A stretch of 8,760 nucleotides of DNA from a bacterium (GTDB lineage: Bacteria > Armatimonadota > HRBIN16). Below are positions 1 to 6,266 of this stretch, piece by piece. Each line of letters starts with the position of its first letter. Position 1 is the first letter of the stretch. Location of the stretch: the NCBI GenBank assembly GCA_025057335.1, contig JANWXG010000094.1, forward strand, positions 1-8,760. The letters run 5' to 3'. The position numbers and the translations under genes are program-made. Under the pieces are notes generated by a model that worked only from the letters and a program-made list of their open reading frames with translations, had not been told where the DNA came from and searched no databases.

Positions 1-128
1 CCCCAAGATGAGACCTCCCACGGGGTTAACCCGGTAAGGACCCCGGAAGAGAACCGGGTGGATAGGCCGCAGGTGTAAGCACGGCAACGTGTTCAGCCTA
101 GCGGTACTAATAGTCCGAGGGCTTGACC
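1..128 (+). rRNA. rrl: 23S ribosomal RNA, 3' end (partial)
   Basis: This is the last part of a large-subunit rRNA; the rest lies before the window. It shows the conserved 3' terminal sequence of bacterial 23S rRNA: the CCCAAGATGAGACCTCCC-type segment, the GGTGGATAGGCCGCAGGTG helix region, and the GCGGTACTAATAGTCCGAGGGCTTGACC end, which aligns to the E. coli 3' end. The final CTTGACC would pair with the 5' end of the 23S in the closing helix, so the 3' boundary is put at about 128, give or take a few bases. The 5S gene follows about 64 bases later on the same strand. No tRNA is seen in the spacer. Confidence 0.95.
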
Positions 129-192
129 ATACCTGCGCTTTGCCCAAGATGCCAACCCCTGTGCAGCTATCCAGTGGCTCACACCAGATGTC

Positions 193-312
193 TTCCTGGT
201 GACCATAGCGGAGGGGAAACACCCGTTCCCATCCCGAACACGGCCGTTAAGCCCTCCAGCGCCGATGGTACTGGCGGGGCAACCCGCTGGGAGAGTAGGA
301 CGTCGCCAGGAG
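193..312 (+). rRNA. rrf: 5S ribosomal RNA
   Basis: This is a complete 5S rRNA of about 120 bases. The ends pair to form helix I (TCCTGGTGAC near 194-203 with GTCGCCAGG at 302-310). Inside are the conserved segments CCCATCCCGAACACGG and AGCGCCGATGGTACTGGCGGGG, and the AGAGTAGGACG 3' part typical of bacterial 5S. It lies downstream of the 23S in the usual 23S-5S order and is followed within 10 bases by a strong hairpin that would end the rRNA transcript. Exact ends may shift by one or two bases. An open reading frame on the + strand at 123-365 crosses this gene and is not real. Confidence 0.96.
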
Positions 313-319
313 CTGAAGA

Positions 320-349
320 AAAGCCCCTGACCATATGGTCAGGGGCTTT
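320..349. terminator. Bidirectional hairpin terminator between rRNA operon and exporter gene
   Basis: This is a perfect 30-bp palindrome: 13 paired bases on each side (AAAGCCCCTGACC / GGTCAGGGGCTTT) around an ATAT centre. It begins 7 bases after the 5S gene, and its own TTT end supplies the short T tract on the + strand. On the minus strand the hairpin begins 4 bases after the TAA stop of the exporter gene (354-356) and is followed by TTTCTTC. A perfect palindrome with A and T at its edges can stop RNA polymerase arriving from either side. That suits a place where a highly transcribed rRNA operon meets a convergent gene. Confidence 0.87.
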
Positions 350-353
350 CGTG

Positions 354-3300
354 TTACTTTGCTAGAGTCTCAATCAAGCGGAACACAATCGCCCCCGCGG
401 TGACAGAGCGGATGACGGCATCGAACTCTGCCTGTCGATCTCGTAAGCGCTCCGCCATCACGCGTGTGGGCACGAAGATAAAGTCGCCCAGCTCCACTGT
501 TCGTATCTTGCGTGCTGGCAATACCTCTCCTGTTGCGCGGATGACTAGTATCCTGTCGCGTGCCGCATCGTTCGTGAAGCCGCCTGCATACTCGATGTAG
601 TATGAAACGCTCTTGCCGGGGACATAGAGCACCGCCGAGGGCACGACTACTGCCCCCGTGACCGCTACTGTCGTCGGCTTCTCGGGGATGTAGATGATGT
701 CTCCGTCGCGCACCTCTATATCTTCAGGCCCACCTGGCTTTTCCAGGGCAGCCAGCAGGTTAATCCGCACATTGCCAGCGGGAAGCAAGTCCTCATCCCG
801 TAGCGGGCGTGCCTGCGAGACCAGGTCGCGGGAGAGCAGTTTGGCAGCCTCGGTAACCTGCTGCGGAGAAGCGGAAGCGCCGGGCGAAACCGTCTGTCCG
901 AGAAGCGCGGTCACGCTCGTCGCGAGGGCTGTAGGCTGTGCTAGCCCTGCTGCAAATCGGACGCGCTCCACATCGGAGCGAGCCAGCGCCCGCCGGTACT
1001 CCTCCTCGTTCACAACTTGCAGCACTTGCAAAATGCGTCCCGTGAGCGTCCGCTGCAGCTCGCTAATGACCTGTTCGGGACGGCGCAGCAGGCGCGCTGC
1101 TTGTGGATAAGCAGTATCCAGCAATCCCCCCGCTCGCTTCACTACCTCACTAAGCCGCTCTTTGGGACTGCGCAGAGTGTAGGGGCCTGGCTGCTTTACT
1201 GCGCCGCGCAGGTATACCGTCAACGGCTTCTGCAAGAAATCCCCGCGCGCCCGCACGGTAACCACATCGCCATCTTCCAGCAGCGGGTTGTGCGCTTCTA
1301 CGCCCTGCAGAGCTGCCTCCAGATCTACCTCTACCGGAGGAGTGCCGACAGGCTTTCTTGCCTTCGCAATCTCCACACGGGATGCCGCTTCGGGGAGAGG
1401 ACCGCCCGCCAAACGGATGAGGTCCGCAAGGCGCATCCGCTCCGCGCGGGGATAAGTACCTGGCGACTGAATGGCGCCATCGATCGTCACTACGTTCTCT
1501 GGGGTAAACCGCGCCTGCTCGCGCGTGTACACCATGAGCACATCGCGGTCATGTATCGGCGCGTTGTGTTCGGGGTCGTTCAGCATCGCTTTGCGCAGGT
1601 CTATAGCCAGCAAAGGACCATAGCTGCCATCCGGGTTGCGCCGCTGCAAGAACGCCCGCTCTACGTAAGCATTGGGTAGTACGCCTCCTGCCTGCAACAA
1701 CAAGTCTTGCACCGTCATGTTGTCTGCGCGATAGAAAATGCCCTCCTTCTGCACTGCACCGCGCACCTCCACTCGGCGGTCGCCCATCCACTCGACGTCC
1801 TTGATAGCATACACCACTAGTCGGTCGCGCCGTTGCAGGACAACGTTTGCCTGCGGGTCGCGCTGGAGCGCCCGCGACAGCGGTATCGGGATGAGCGTTT
1901 GTGTGTTGTCTGGGTTGGTGCGGAAGAGGTCGGCGCGTACAGTATAGGCGTCCTCCACTACTCCACGCGCTCGCTCTACTAGGTCAGCTACCGTCATGCC
2001 GGGCGTTAGCGCGTAGTTGCCCGGCTGGTCCACTGCGCCCTCGACGGTCACGATGTTCGCGAAAATGGGGCGGATGCTGTATACCTCTACCCTGTCGCCG
2101 TCGTAGAGAGGCGGGTTGTTCTGCTCGCTGTTGTCCAGCAAGTTGGCGTCGATGAGCTGGCGCGTCTCACCAGGGCGCACGGAGGTCACTGCTACCCGCT
2201 GCGCTACCCCGGAAGGCTTTACCCCTCCCGCGAAGGCGATGGCATCGCGCAGGCGCTCCCCTGGCAGCAGCTCGTAGATGGCTGGTCGGTACACTTCCCC
2301 TTCAACGCTGACCTGCACTTCCACAGGGGGGACGAAAATCACGTCACCCGGTTGCAGTGGCATGTCCTGTCTGCCATCGCCATGGAGCAGGAATCGGTAG
2401 AAATCGAAGGTATGCACAGAACCGTCGGTGCGTCGAAGCTGGATACGTCGCAGCGAACCATTGTCGTTGGGACCGCCGCAGGCGTACAGCGCGTTAAACA
2501 GTGTCGCGACCGCAGGTACCTGATAGCTGCCGGGCGCGTATGCCTCCCCCGCAACGATGATAGTCATGGTGCGCAGCTCCTGCAGGGTAAGGGTCACCTG
2601 TACGTTGCGGATGACGCGCGATAGCGCCTTACGTACTGTCTCCTCCAGCTGCATGAGCGTCTGTCCGCGAGCGACTACTTTGCCCCCCGTCGGAAGGGAG
2701 ATGGCTCCCTGTGGGTCTACTCGGAGGGTCACTTCGCGCGGTTCCAGCGTCTCGCTCCAGTAGCGTAGAGTCAACACGTCTCCCGAACCCAGCTGGTAAC
2801 GCTCTGGCGCGGGAGCCAGCACGTTCATCCATAGCATGGCGTCGGGTCCCACGAAGTTCTTCAAGGCATCTGCAGGGGGCAGGGCAAGCAGAGCAGAGGT
2901 CATCGCCTGCAGTTGCTGCGGGGTGAGCGGGGGAGCAGGAACGGAAGGGGCGGCTGGCGTTTCTTGCGGAGAGGTAGGAGGTTCTGGCTGCCGGGTCTCT
3001 ACGGAGCCTGTGGGCGTAGGAACACTGGGGCGCAGCGTGGGAGAAGGCGTTCTCGGAACTGGCGTGGTGTCTTGGGATCTAGGTTGGACGGGGCGTGTTG
3101 TCCCCGTCTGCTGCGATGCAGCGGCGCCTACTGATTTTGCACTGCGCTGGACGACACTAGCGGTATCCTGAGCAGGGGAGCGTTGCCCTCCTGCGAGAGA
3201 AGAGGGAACCATGCTTTGCTGCGTCGTTCTCGGCGTTGTAGTCGGGGAACTAGGCTGCCTCGTTCGTAGCGCGGCAGGTGTCGAAGTCTCTCCTGTTGCA

Positions 3301-3692
3301 GTAGGCGTCTGTCCCCCACTAGCCTCGCCGTGTCGTGGCGTCGCAGGCTGTTCCAGAGCTGGGAAGGGAGCCTGCTGTATCTGGAGGGTACCCTGCAGCA
3401 GCATTTGTAGGTACATTCGCCGCACTGCGATGGCTTCTCGCGCCTGCTGAAAGTAGCTGTATCCAAACCTTTGCAGAGGCGGCTTCAGTGGTGTCATCTT
3501 CTCTACTGCAGTGCCCGTATCATCTGCCTCTAGTGCCTCCTCAGCGGTGGGGGGGGGAACCAGCTCCTCCCTCTGCCCGGGCGGTGAGAGACGTGCGGGC
3601 GAGCCAGGAGTCAGAGGCGATGAGACTTCTTGCGCAGTACCGAAAGTAGCCCACCACAGTCCCAGACACACGAATGCTACCGCTCTACGCAC
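354..3692 (-). CDS. Secreted polysaccharide-export protein with Poly_export domain and seven SLBB repeats (Wza-like)
   Basis: This is a protein of 1112 residues, probably an outer-membrane or periplasmic channel for an exopolysaccharide. In order it has: a signal peptide (residues 1-20, Arg-Arg then a hydrophobic run, likely cut after FGTA, with no lipobox Cys); a Pro/Thr/Ser/Gln-rich low-complexity stretch (about 105-260); a Poly_export domain (about 290-373, YQLGSGDVLTLRYWSE); and seven SLBB-type units starting near 378, 461, 548, 641, 734, 826 and 1009, each with a (V)xGAVxxPGxY / LAGG signature. A helical insert of roughly 100 residues separates units six and seven, and an amphipathic helix ends the protein. 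E. coli Wza is about 380 residues with fewer such units, so this one is about three times larger. The GTG start is chosen because AGGAGG lies 9 bases upstream and a promoter ends just before it; a TTG further upstream (3743) lies above the -10 box. The usual partners (Wzc kinase, Wzx/Wzy, glycosyltransferases) are not in the window. The family call is firm; the substrate is unknown. Confidence 0.9.
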   Translation of the reverse strand: MRRAVAFVCLGLWWATFGTAQEVSSPLTPGSPARLSPPGQREELVPPPTAEEALEADDTGTAVEKMTPLKPPLQRFGYSYFQQAREAIAVRRMYLQMLLQGTLQIQQAPFPALEQPATPRHGEASGGQTPTATGETSTPAALRTRQPSSPTTTPRTTQQSMVPSSLAGGQRSPAQDTASVVQRSAKSVGAAASQQTGTTRPVQPRSQDTTPVPRTPSPTLRPSVPTPTGSVETRQPEPPTSPQETPAAPSVPAPPLTPQQLQAMTSALLALPPADALKNFVGPDAMLWMNVLAPAPERYQLGSGDVLTLRYWSETLEPREVTLRVDPQGAISLPTGGKVVARGQTLMQLEETVRKALSRVIRNVQVTLTLQELRTMTIIVAGEAYAPGSYQVPAVATLFNALYACGGPNDNGSLRRIQLRRTDGSVHTFDFYRFLLHGDGRQDMPLQPGDVIFVPPVEVQVSVEGEVYRPAIYELLPGERLRDAIAFAGGVKPSGVAQRVAVTSVRPGETRQLIDANLLDNSEQNNPPLYDGDRVEVYSIRPIFANIVTVEGAVDQPGNYALTPGMTVADLVERARGVVEDAYTVRADLFRTNPDNTQTLIPIPLSRALQRDPQANVVLQRRDRLVVYAIKDVEWMGDRRVEVRGAVQKEGIFYRADNMTVQDLLLQAGGVLPNAYVERAFLQRRNPDGSYGPLLAIDLRKAMLNDPEHNAPIHDRDVLMVYTREQARFTPENVVTIDGAIQSPGTYPRAERMRLADLIRLAGGPLPEAASRVEIAKARKPVGTPPVEVDLEAALQGVEAHNPLLEDGDVVTVRARGDFLQKPLTVYLRGAVKQPGPYTLRSPKERLSEVVKRAGGLLDTAYPQAARLLRRPEQVISELQRTLTGRILQVLQVVNEEEYRRALARSDVERVRFAAGLAQPTALATSVTALLGQTVSPGASASPQQVTEAAKLLSRDLVSQARPLRDEDLLPAGNVRINLLAALEKPGGPEDIEVRDGDIIYIPEKPTTVAVTGAVVVPSAVLYVPGKSVSYYIEYAGGFTNDAARDRILVIRATGEVLPARKIRTVELGDFIFVPTRVMAERLRDRQAEFDAVIRSVTAGAIVFRLIETLAK
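3549..3557 (-). repeat. Run of nine C in the exporter coding strand
   Basis: Nine G on the + strand read as nine C in the exporter gene, encoding Pro-Pro-Pro at residues 46-48, just after the signal peptide. It is the longest single-base run I see in the window. With one C lost, the new frame meets TAG after about nine codons. With one gained, it meets TGA after about six. Slippage in either direction would therefore switch the protein off. The gene is in frame as given, so the tract is in the 'on' length here. Confidence 0.9.
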
Positions 3693-3701
3693 GCTGTCTG
3701 C

Positions 3702-3707
3702 CCTCCT
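3702..3707 (-). promoter_or_regulatory. Ribosome-binding site that fixes the exporter start
   Basis: A perfect AGGAGG on the minus strand sits 9 bases before the GTG at 3692-3690. It makes that GTG, rather than the upstream TTG at 3743, the likely start, and so places the signal peptide at the very N-terminus. Confidence 0.85.
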
Positions 3708-3733
3708 AGAACGATATGCAGGTTCGCTTCCAC

Positions 3734-3763
3734 AGTATATCAAACAGGGGCGTGCCTCGTCAA
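3734..3763 (-). promoter_or_regulatory. Sigma-70-type promoter for the exporter gene
   Basis: On the minus strand, TTGACG (3763-3758) and TATACT (3739-3734) are separated by 18 bases; each hexamer matches the consensus at five of six positions. Transcription would start near 3727, giving a leader of about 35 bases with the AGGAGG site and the GTG start. No promoter activity has been measured; this is a sequence match only. Confidence 0.72.
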
Positions 3764-3770
3764 AACCATG

Positions 3771-3850
3771 GCGAACATACCAGTTTTTGCAACAAACCCC
3801 TTGACATGATACGCTTCACCAGATAAGATATGGATGGTAAGCGAACACAC
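3771..3850. repeat. Repeated GCGAACA(T/C)AC element in the divergent promoter region
   Basis: The ten bases at 3771-3780 (GCGAACATAC) recur at 3841-3850 (GCGAACACAC) with one change, 70 bases apart. A third GCGAAC core lies on the opposite strand at 3727-3722. The first copy is between the two divergent promoters, the second is just past the expected transcription start of the pilin gene, and the third is at the start of the exporter transcript. This could be a shared regulator-binding site, but the element is short and chance is not excluded. Confidence 0.35.
3801..3829 (+). promoter_or_regulatory. Sigma-70-type promoter for the pseudopilin gene
   Basis: A perfect TTGACA -35 box (3801-3806) is followed, after the ideal 17-base spacer, by TAAGAT (3824-3829), which matches the -10 consensus at four of six positions. 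Transcription would start near 3836 and leave a leader of about 68 bases before the ATG at 3904. Its -35 box lies 37 bases from that of the divergent exporter promoter, so one regulator could act on both. Confidence 0.7.
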
Positions 3851-3855
3851 AATAT

Positions 3856-3874
3856 CGCCTCCGAGGGGGAGGCG
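3856..3874 (+). other. Hairpin in the leader of the pseudopilin mRNA
   Basis: CGCCTCC (3856-3862) pairs with GGAGGCG (3868-3874) around a five-base loop, giving a seven-pair GC-rich stem in the untranslated leader. It ends 15 bases before the AAGGAGG ribosome site (3890-3896). The left arm, CGCCTCC, could alternatively pair with that site through CCTCC/GGAGG, so it might affect translation or mRNA stability. No T tract follows, so it is not a terminator. Confidence 0.5.
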
Positions 3875-3903
3875 TTGAACAAACCTTTGAAGGAGGGTCT
3901 TCG

Positions 3904-4704
3904 ATGCAGAATCACCGCTCCACGCGACGAGCGTTCACGCTGATTGAACTGCTCGTCGTCATCGCGATTATCGCCATTCTGGCAGCCATCCTGTTCCCTG
4001 TGTTCGCGCAGGCACGGGAGAAGGCGCGGGCGACGTCGTGTTTGAGCAACACGAAGCAGATTGCGCTCGCGGTGAAGATGTACACACAGGACTACGATGA
4101 GACCTACGCGATGAACCTGTACTTCCTGGCGCCGAATGTGTGGTTCAGCTTCTACGACGCGCACGTGCCCTACGTGAAGAACGCGGACATCCTACGCTGC
4201 CCCTCCGCCCCGATGGAGATCGACTGGCCGAGCATGATCCGGACGCTCACCGGCGGCGCGCTTCGGTCGCCAGAGAACTTCCGCTATGCCTCGTACAACG
4301 GCAACTATGCGCTGTTCGAGGACGGCAACTGGGGTGCTCCGCTGGGACGGAACACCGCTGTGGCGCCTATCCGCGAAGCGGAGTTGCAGTATCCTGCTGA
4401 CACCGCTGCTTTCTACGATGGCTGGCTGGACGTGCAGTTCTACAGCCCAATTGCTCCGCGCCACAGCGAAATGGTCAACTGCGCTTACGCAGATGGGCAT
4501 GCGAAGGTCGTGCGCGGTCGGCGCAACCCCGACCCCAGAGCGCCCGTTGACCCGATTAAGGGACGCCGCCGCGATGAGTGGCTAGTGGCTGGTGGGCCAT
4601 ACGGTGGCTCGTATGAACTGTGGGGCATTGTGGTGAACCCGAACTGCAACCACGACCTGCGCCGGGCAGGACAGTGCACAGACCCGCCGCGCTCGCTGCG
4701 TTAA
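3904..4704 (+). CDS. Type IV pilin-like (pseudopilin) protein with H-X9-DG motif
   Basis: This is a 266-residue protein with a class III (prepilin) signal. A short basic leader of ten residues is followed by FTLIELLVVIAIIAIL, with Glu at +5 of the mature protein, so prepilin peptidase should cut at Ala10-Phe11 and methylate Phe11. The residue before the cut is Ala rather than the usual Gly, which is tolerated in related proteins. After the hydrophobic helix come AREKAR, CLSN and QDYDE, typical of this group. His187, nine residues, then Asp197-Gly198 form the processing-associated H-X9-DG motif. Four cysteines outside the helix (46, 99, 193, 248 and also 258 near the end) could form disulfides. 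The start has AAGGAGG seven bases upstream (3890-3896). No pilus assembly ATPase, platform protein or prepilin peptidase is nearby. It is probably a minor pilin or a surface-displayed pseudopilin of unknown function. The gene stands alone between its own promoter and a terminator. Confidence 0.9.
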   Translation: MQNHRSTRRAFTLIELLVVIAIIAILAAILFPVFAQAREKARATSCLSNTKQIALAVKMYTQDYDETYAMNLYFLAPNVWFSFYDAHVPYVKNADILRCPSAPMEIDWPSMIRTLTGGALRSPENFRYASYNGNYALFEDGNWGAPLGRNTAVAPIREAELQYPADTAAFYDGWLDVQFYSPIAPRHSEMVNCAYADGHAKVVRGRRNPDPRAPVDPIKGRRRDEWLVAGGPYGGSYELWGIVVNPNCNHDLRRAGQCTDPPRSLR

Positions 4705-4729
4705 AACCACTAGAGGTACCTTGCTGAGG

Positions 4730-4756
4730 GCAGGGGGTAGAAAACCTACCCCCTGC
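4730..4756. terminator. Bidirectional hairpin terminator between convergent genes
   Basis: GCAGGGGGTAG (4730-4740) pairs perfectly over eleven bases with CTACCCCCTGC (4746-4756) around an AAAAC loop. It lies 26 bases after the pseudopilin stop and only 2 bases past the stop codon of the minus-strand GGDEF/HD-GYP gene. There is no long T tract on either side, so its efficiency as an intrinsic terminator is less certain than its structure. Confidence 0.75.
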
Positions 4757-4758
4757 GC

Positions 4759-6084
4759 TTATGCTGCTGTTGCTAACTCCTGTTCCGCTTGTCGTGCCAG
4801 GCCCTGACGCCTGTAGACCGCAGCGAGGAGAGCGTCTGCTACCAGCGGGTCAAACTGCTTACCACGCTGACGCTGTATTTCCAGCAATGCCGATTGCCAG
4901 CTCATCCCTCGGCGGTAAGGACGGTCGGTTGTCATAGCGCTGAAAGCATCGGCGACCGCCAGCACCCGCGCCAAGAAGGGTATCTGTTCTCCTGCTAGAC
5001 CATCGGGATAGCCTTTGCCGTCCCAACGTTCGTGATGTGAACGCACCAGAGGTACAGTCTGCTCCATACCGGGCAGCGCTGCTAAAATGACTGCACCTAT
5101 CAACGGATGCTGCTTCATCACCTCATACTCTTCAGCCGTCAGAAGGTCGGGCTTCAGTAGCACCTCGTCAGGGATGCCGATTTTGCCCACGTCGTGCACC
5201 AGCCCTGCCAGACGCAGCGTGTGCTGCTGTTCTTCGGGCAAACCTAGCTCCTCCGCTATCCATTGGGCGTATTCCGCCACCTGCTCGGAGTGCTGGCGGG
5301 TATAGTGGTCTTTGTTGTCGATGGCGGTCACCAGCGCCTCGAGAGTGGAGAAGGCGCCGTCTATCTGAATACGATAGCGCATGCGCCAACTAGCGCGGCT
5401 ATCGGCAACCCTACTGTCTCCTTGCTGGGCATACAGCAATGCCTGTTGCGCTGTAGACAGTAGCTGAGGTGCACTGTTGGCATCTTCAGGTAGACAGGCA
5501 ACCCCGATACTCACGCTAACAGGCACAACTTGCCCATTACCAGCACGCGCTAGTATGCTCCGCCGGATGTTCTCCTGTATGTGTCGGGCGACGGTCAGTG
5601 CCTGCATTCGCGTGGTATGCGGCAAGAGGATGAGAAACTCATCGGCATCGTAGCGACCGATGATGGCTGCAGCAGGGAGCGATCTCCTGATCGTATGGGC
5701 AAGGCTCTGCAACAGCTGGTCTCCAGCATCGTGTCCGTAGGTGGCGTTGAATAGGCTGAAACGGTCTACGTCCAACCGGAGTATGGAGAGCGGATACTGC
5801 TGTCGCAACGCCTGCAGGCTCTGCTGCTCCAACACCTGCTGTAGCGCGCTGTGGTTCAAGGTTCCTGTAACAGGGTCTAGGTGGGCATGGGGTTCTGGGT
5901 GGAGAGGACGCTGTAGTTGTAGGGTTCGGTGATGCCACCAGAACGTCCACGCCCGCACTCCGAGGAGCATCCCGGGTAATCCCGCCATTGCCAACGTGAC
6001 GCCCGCGAGATGCTCCCCAAACCAGAAACAGACCAAAGGTGTTAGCACGAGGACACTGCAAAACAGCGTCGTCAAAAATTGCAT
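4759..6084 (-). CDS. Membrane-anchored degenerate GGDEF + HD-GYP protein, probable c-di-GMP phosphodiesterase
   Basis: This 441-residue protein has two N-terminal membrane helices (about 3-22 and 26-50), a GGDEF domain (about 68-225) and an HD-GYP domain (about 240-425). The HD-GYP part looks active: His265, the His297-Asp298 pair in HDVGKIGIPD, His326, His350-His351, GYP at 358-360 and Asp379 are all present, as expected for a two-metal enzyme that breaks down cyclic di-GMP. The GGDEF part keeps metal and base-binding residues (Asp105, Asn113, Asp122, Glu149), but the signature reads DADEF at 146-150, with both glycines lost. The RxxD inhibitory site is absent. It may sense GTP rather than make c-di-GMP. 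The start chosen is the ATG with AGGGAGG six bases upstream; a GTG at 6192 is less likely. It would lower local c-di-GMP at the inner membrane and so affect biofilm or motility. No clear promoter was found for it. Confidence 0.88.
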   Translation of the reverse strand: MQFLTTLFCSVLVLTPLVCFWFGEHLAGVTLAMAGLPGMLLGVRAWTFWWHHRTLQLQRPLHPEPHAHLDPVTGTLNHSALQQVLEQQSLQALRQQYPLSILRLDVDRFSLFNATYGHDAGDQLLQSLAHTIRRSLPAAAIIGRYDADEFLILLPHTTRMQALTVARHIQENIRRSILARAGNGQVVPVSVSIGVACLPEDANSAPQLLSTAQQALLYAQQGDSRVADSRASWRMRYRIQIDGAFSTLEALVTAIDNKDHYTRQHSEQVAEYAQWIAEELGLPEEQQHTLRLAGLVHDVGKIGIPDEVLLKPDLLTAEEYEVMKQHPLIGAVILAALPGMEQTVPLVRSHHERWDGKGYPDGLAGEQIPFLARVLAVADAFSAMTTDRPYRRGMSWQSALLEIQRQRGKQFDPLVADALLAAVYRRQGLARQAEQELATAA

Positions 6085-6090
6085 CCTCAT

Positions 6091-6097
6091 CCTCCCT
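6091..6097 (-). promoter_or_regulatory. Ribosome-binding site that fixes the GGDEF/HD-GYP start
   Basis: AGGGAGG on the minus strand lies six bases before the ATG at 6084-6082. A second ATG six bases further upstream (6090-6088) abuts the site and has no room for initiation. The chosen start puts the first membrane helix at residue 3. Confidence 0.75.
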
Positions 6098-6217
6098 GAC
6101 TTGCGCCTTGCCCTTCCGTAGGCGCAGCCTATGCGCAGAACACCATGTAGATTTTTCCATACCGCACACGCCACGTCACACGTGTATCTCACGGTGTTCC
6201 CTATCGTCCAGTGGGTG

Positions 6218-6226
6218 TGGTATAAT
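6218..6226 (+). promoter_or_regulatory. Extended -10 promoter for the Doc-like operon
   Basis: TGGTATAAT is a perfect TATAAT preceded by the TGn extension, which can replace a strong -35 box; no good -35 hexamer is seen upstream. Transcription would begin near 6233, some 34 bases before the ATG at 6267. It probably drives the genes that follow in the same direction up to at least 7974. Confidence 0.72.
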
Positions 6227-6227
6227 G

Positions 6228-6252
6228 CTCATGTCCCAGCAACTGGCATGAG
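6228..6252 (+). promoter_or_regulatory. Inverted repeat over the transcription start of the Doc-like operon
   Basis: CTCATG (6228-6233) and CATGAG (6247-6252) form the outer arms, and CCAG (6236-6239) with CTGG (6243-6246) the inner arms around a CAA loop, with a two-base bulge on the left. The element begins directly after the -10 box and ends near the ribosome site. That position suits a repressor operator or a 5'-end RNA hairpin. Which of these it is, if either, is not shown by the sequence. Confidence 0.42.
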
Positions 6253-6266
6253 TGAAGGGGGAAGGG

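Noticed and set aside
129..192. Possible tRNA in the 23S-5S spacer
   Set aside because: The 64-base spacer is too short for a tRNA and shows no TTC-loop consensus or acceptor pairing.
123..365. An 80-codon open frame across the end of 23S and the 5S gene
   Set aside because: It overlaps conserved rRNA and the terminator hairpin, so it is not a protein gene.
1017..1679. A 220-codon open frame on the + strand inside the exporter gene
   Set aside because: It lies wholly antisense to a gene with a clear domain structure, has Arg/Gln/His-rich low-value composition, no ribosome site of note and no recognisable family. GC-rich codon use creates such shadows.
2836..3466. Repetitive Pro/Thr/Ser coding region as a possible tandem DNA repeat
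   Set aside because: The amino-acid composition is biased, but I see no unit repeated exactly at the DNA level; it reads as a disordered linker.
3693..3743. Upstream extension of the exporter to the TTG at 3743
   Set aside because: The TTG lies upstream of the -10 box and transcript start, while AGGAGG precedes the GTG at 3692 and the signal peptide begins there.
6085..6192. Upstream extension of the GGDEF/HD-GYP protein to the GTG at 6192
   Set aside because: The extra 36 residues are basic, do not resemble a family N-terminus, and AGGGAGG stands before the internal ATG at 6084.
6085..6200. Minus-strand promoter for the GGDEF/HD-GYP gene
   Set aside because: Several weak candidates (for example TGGACG with GATACA) match three or four positions only, and none stands out enough to list.
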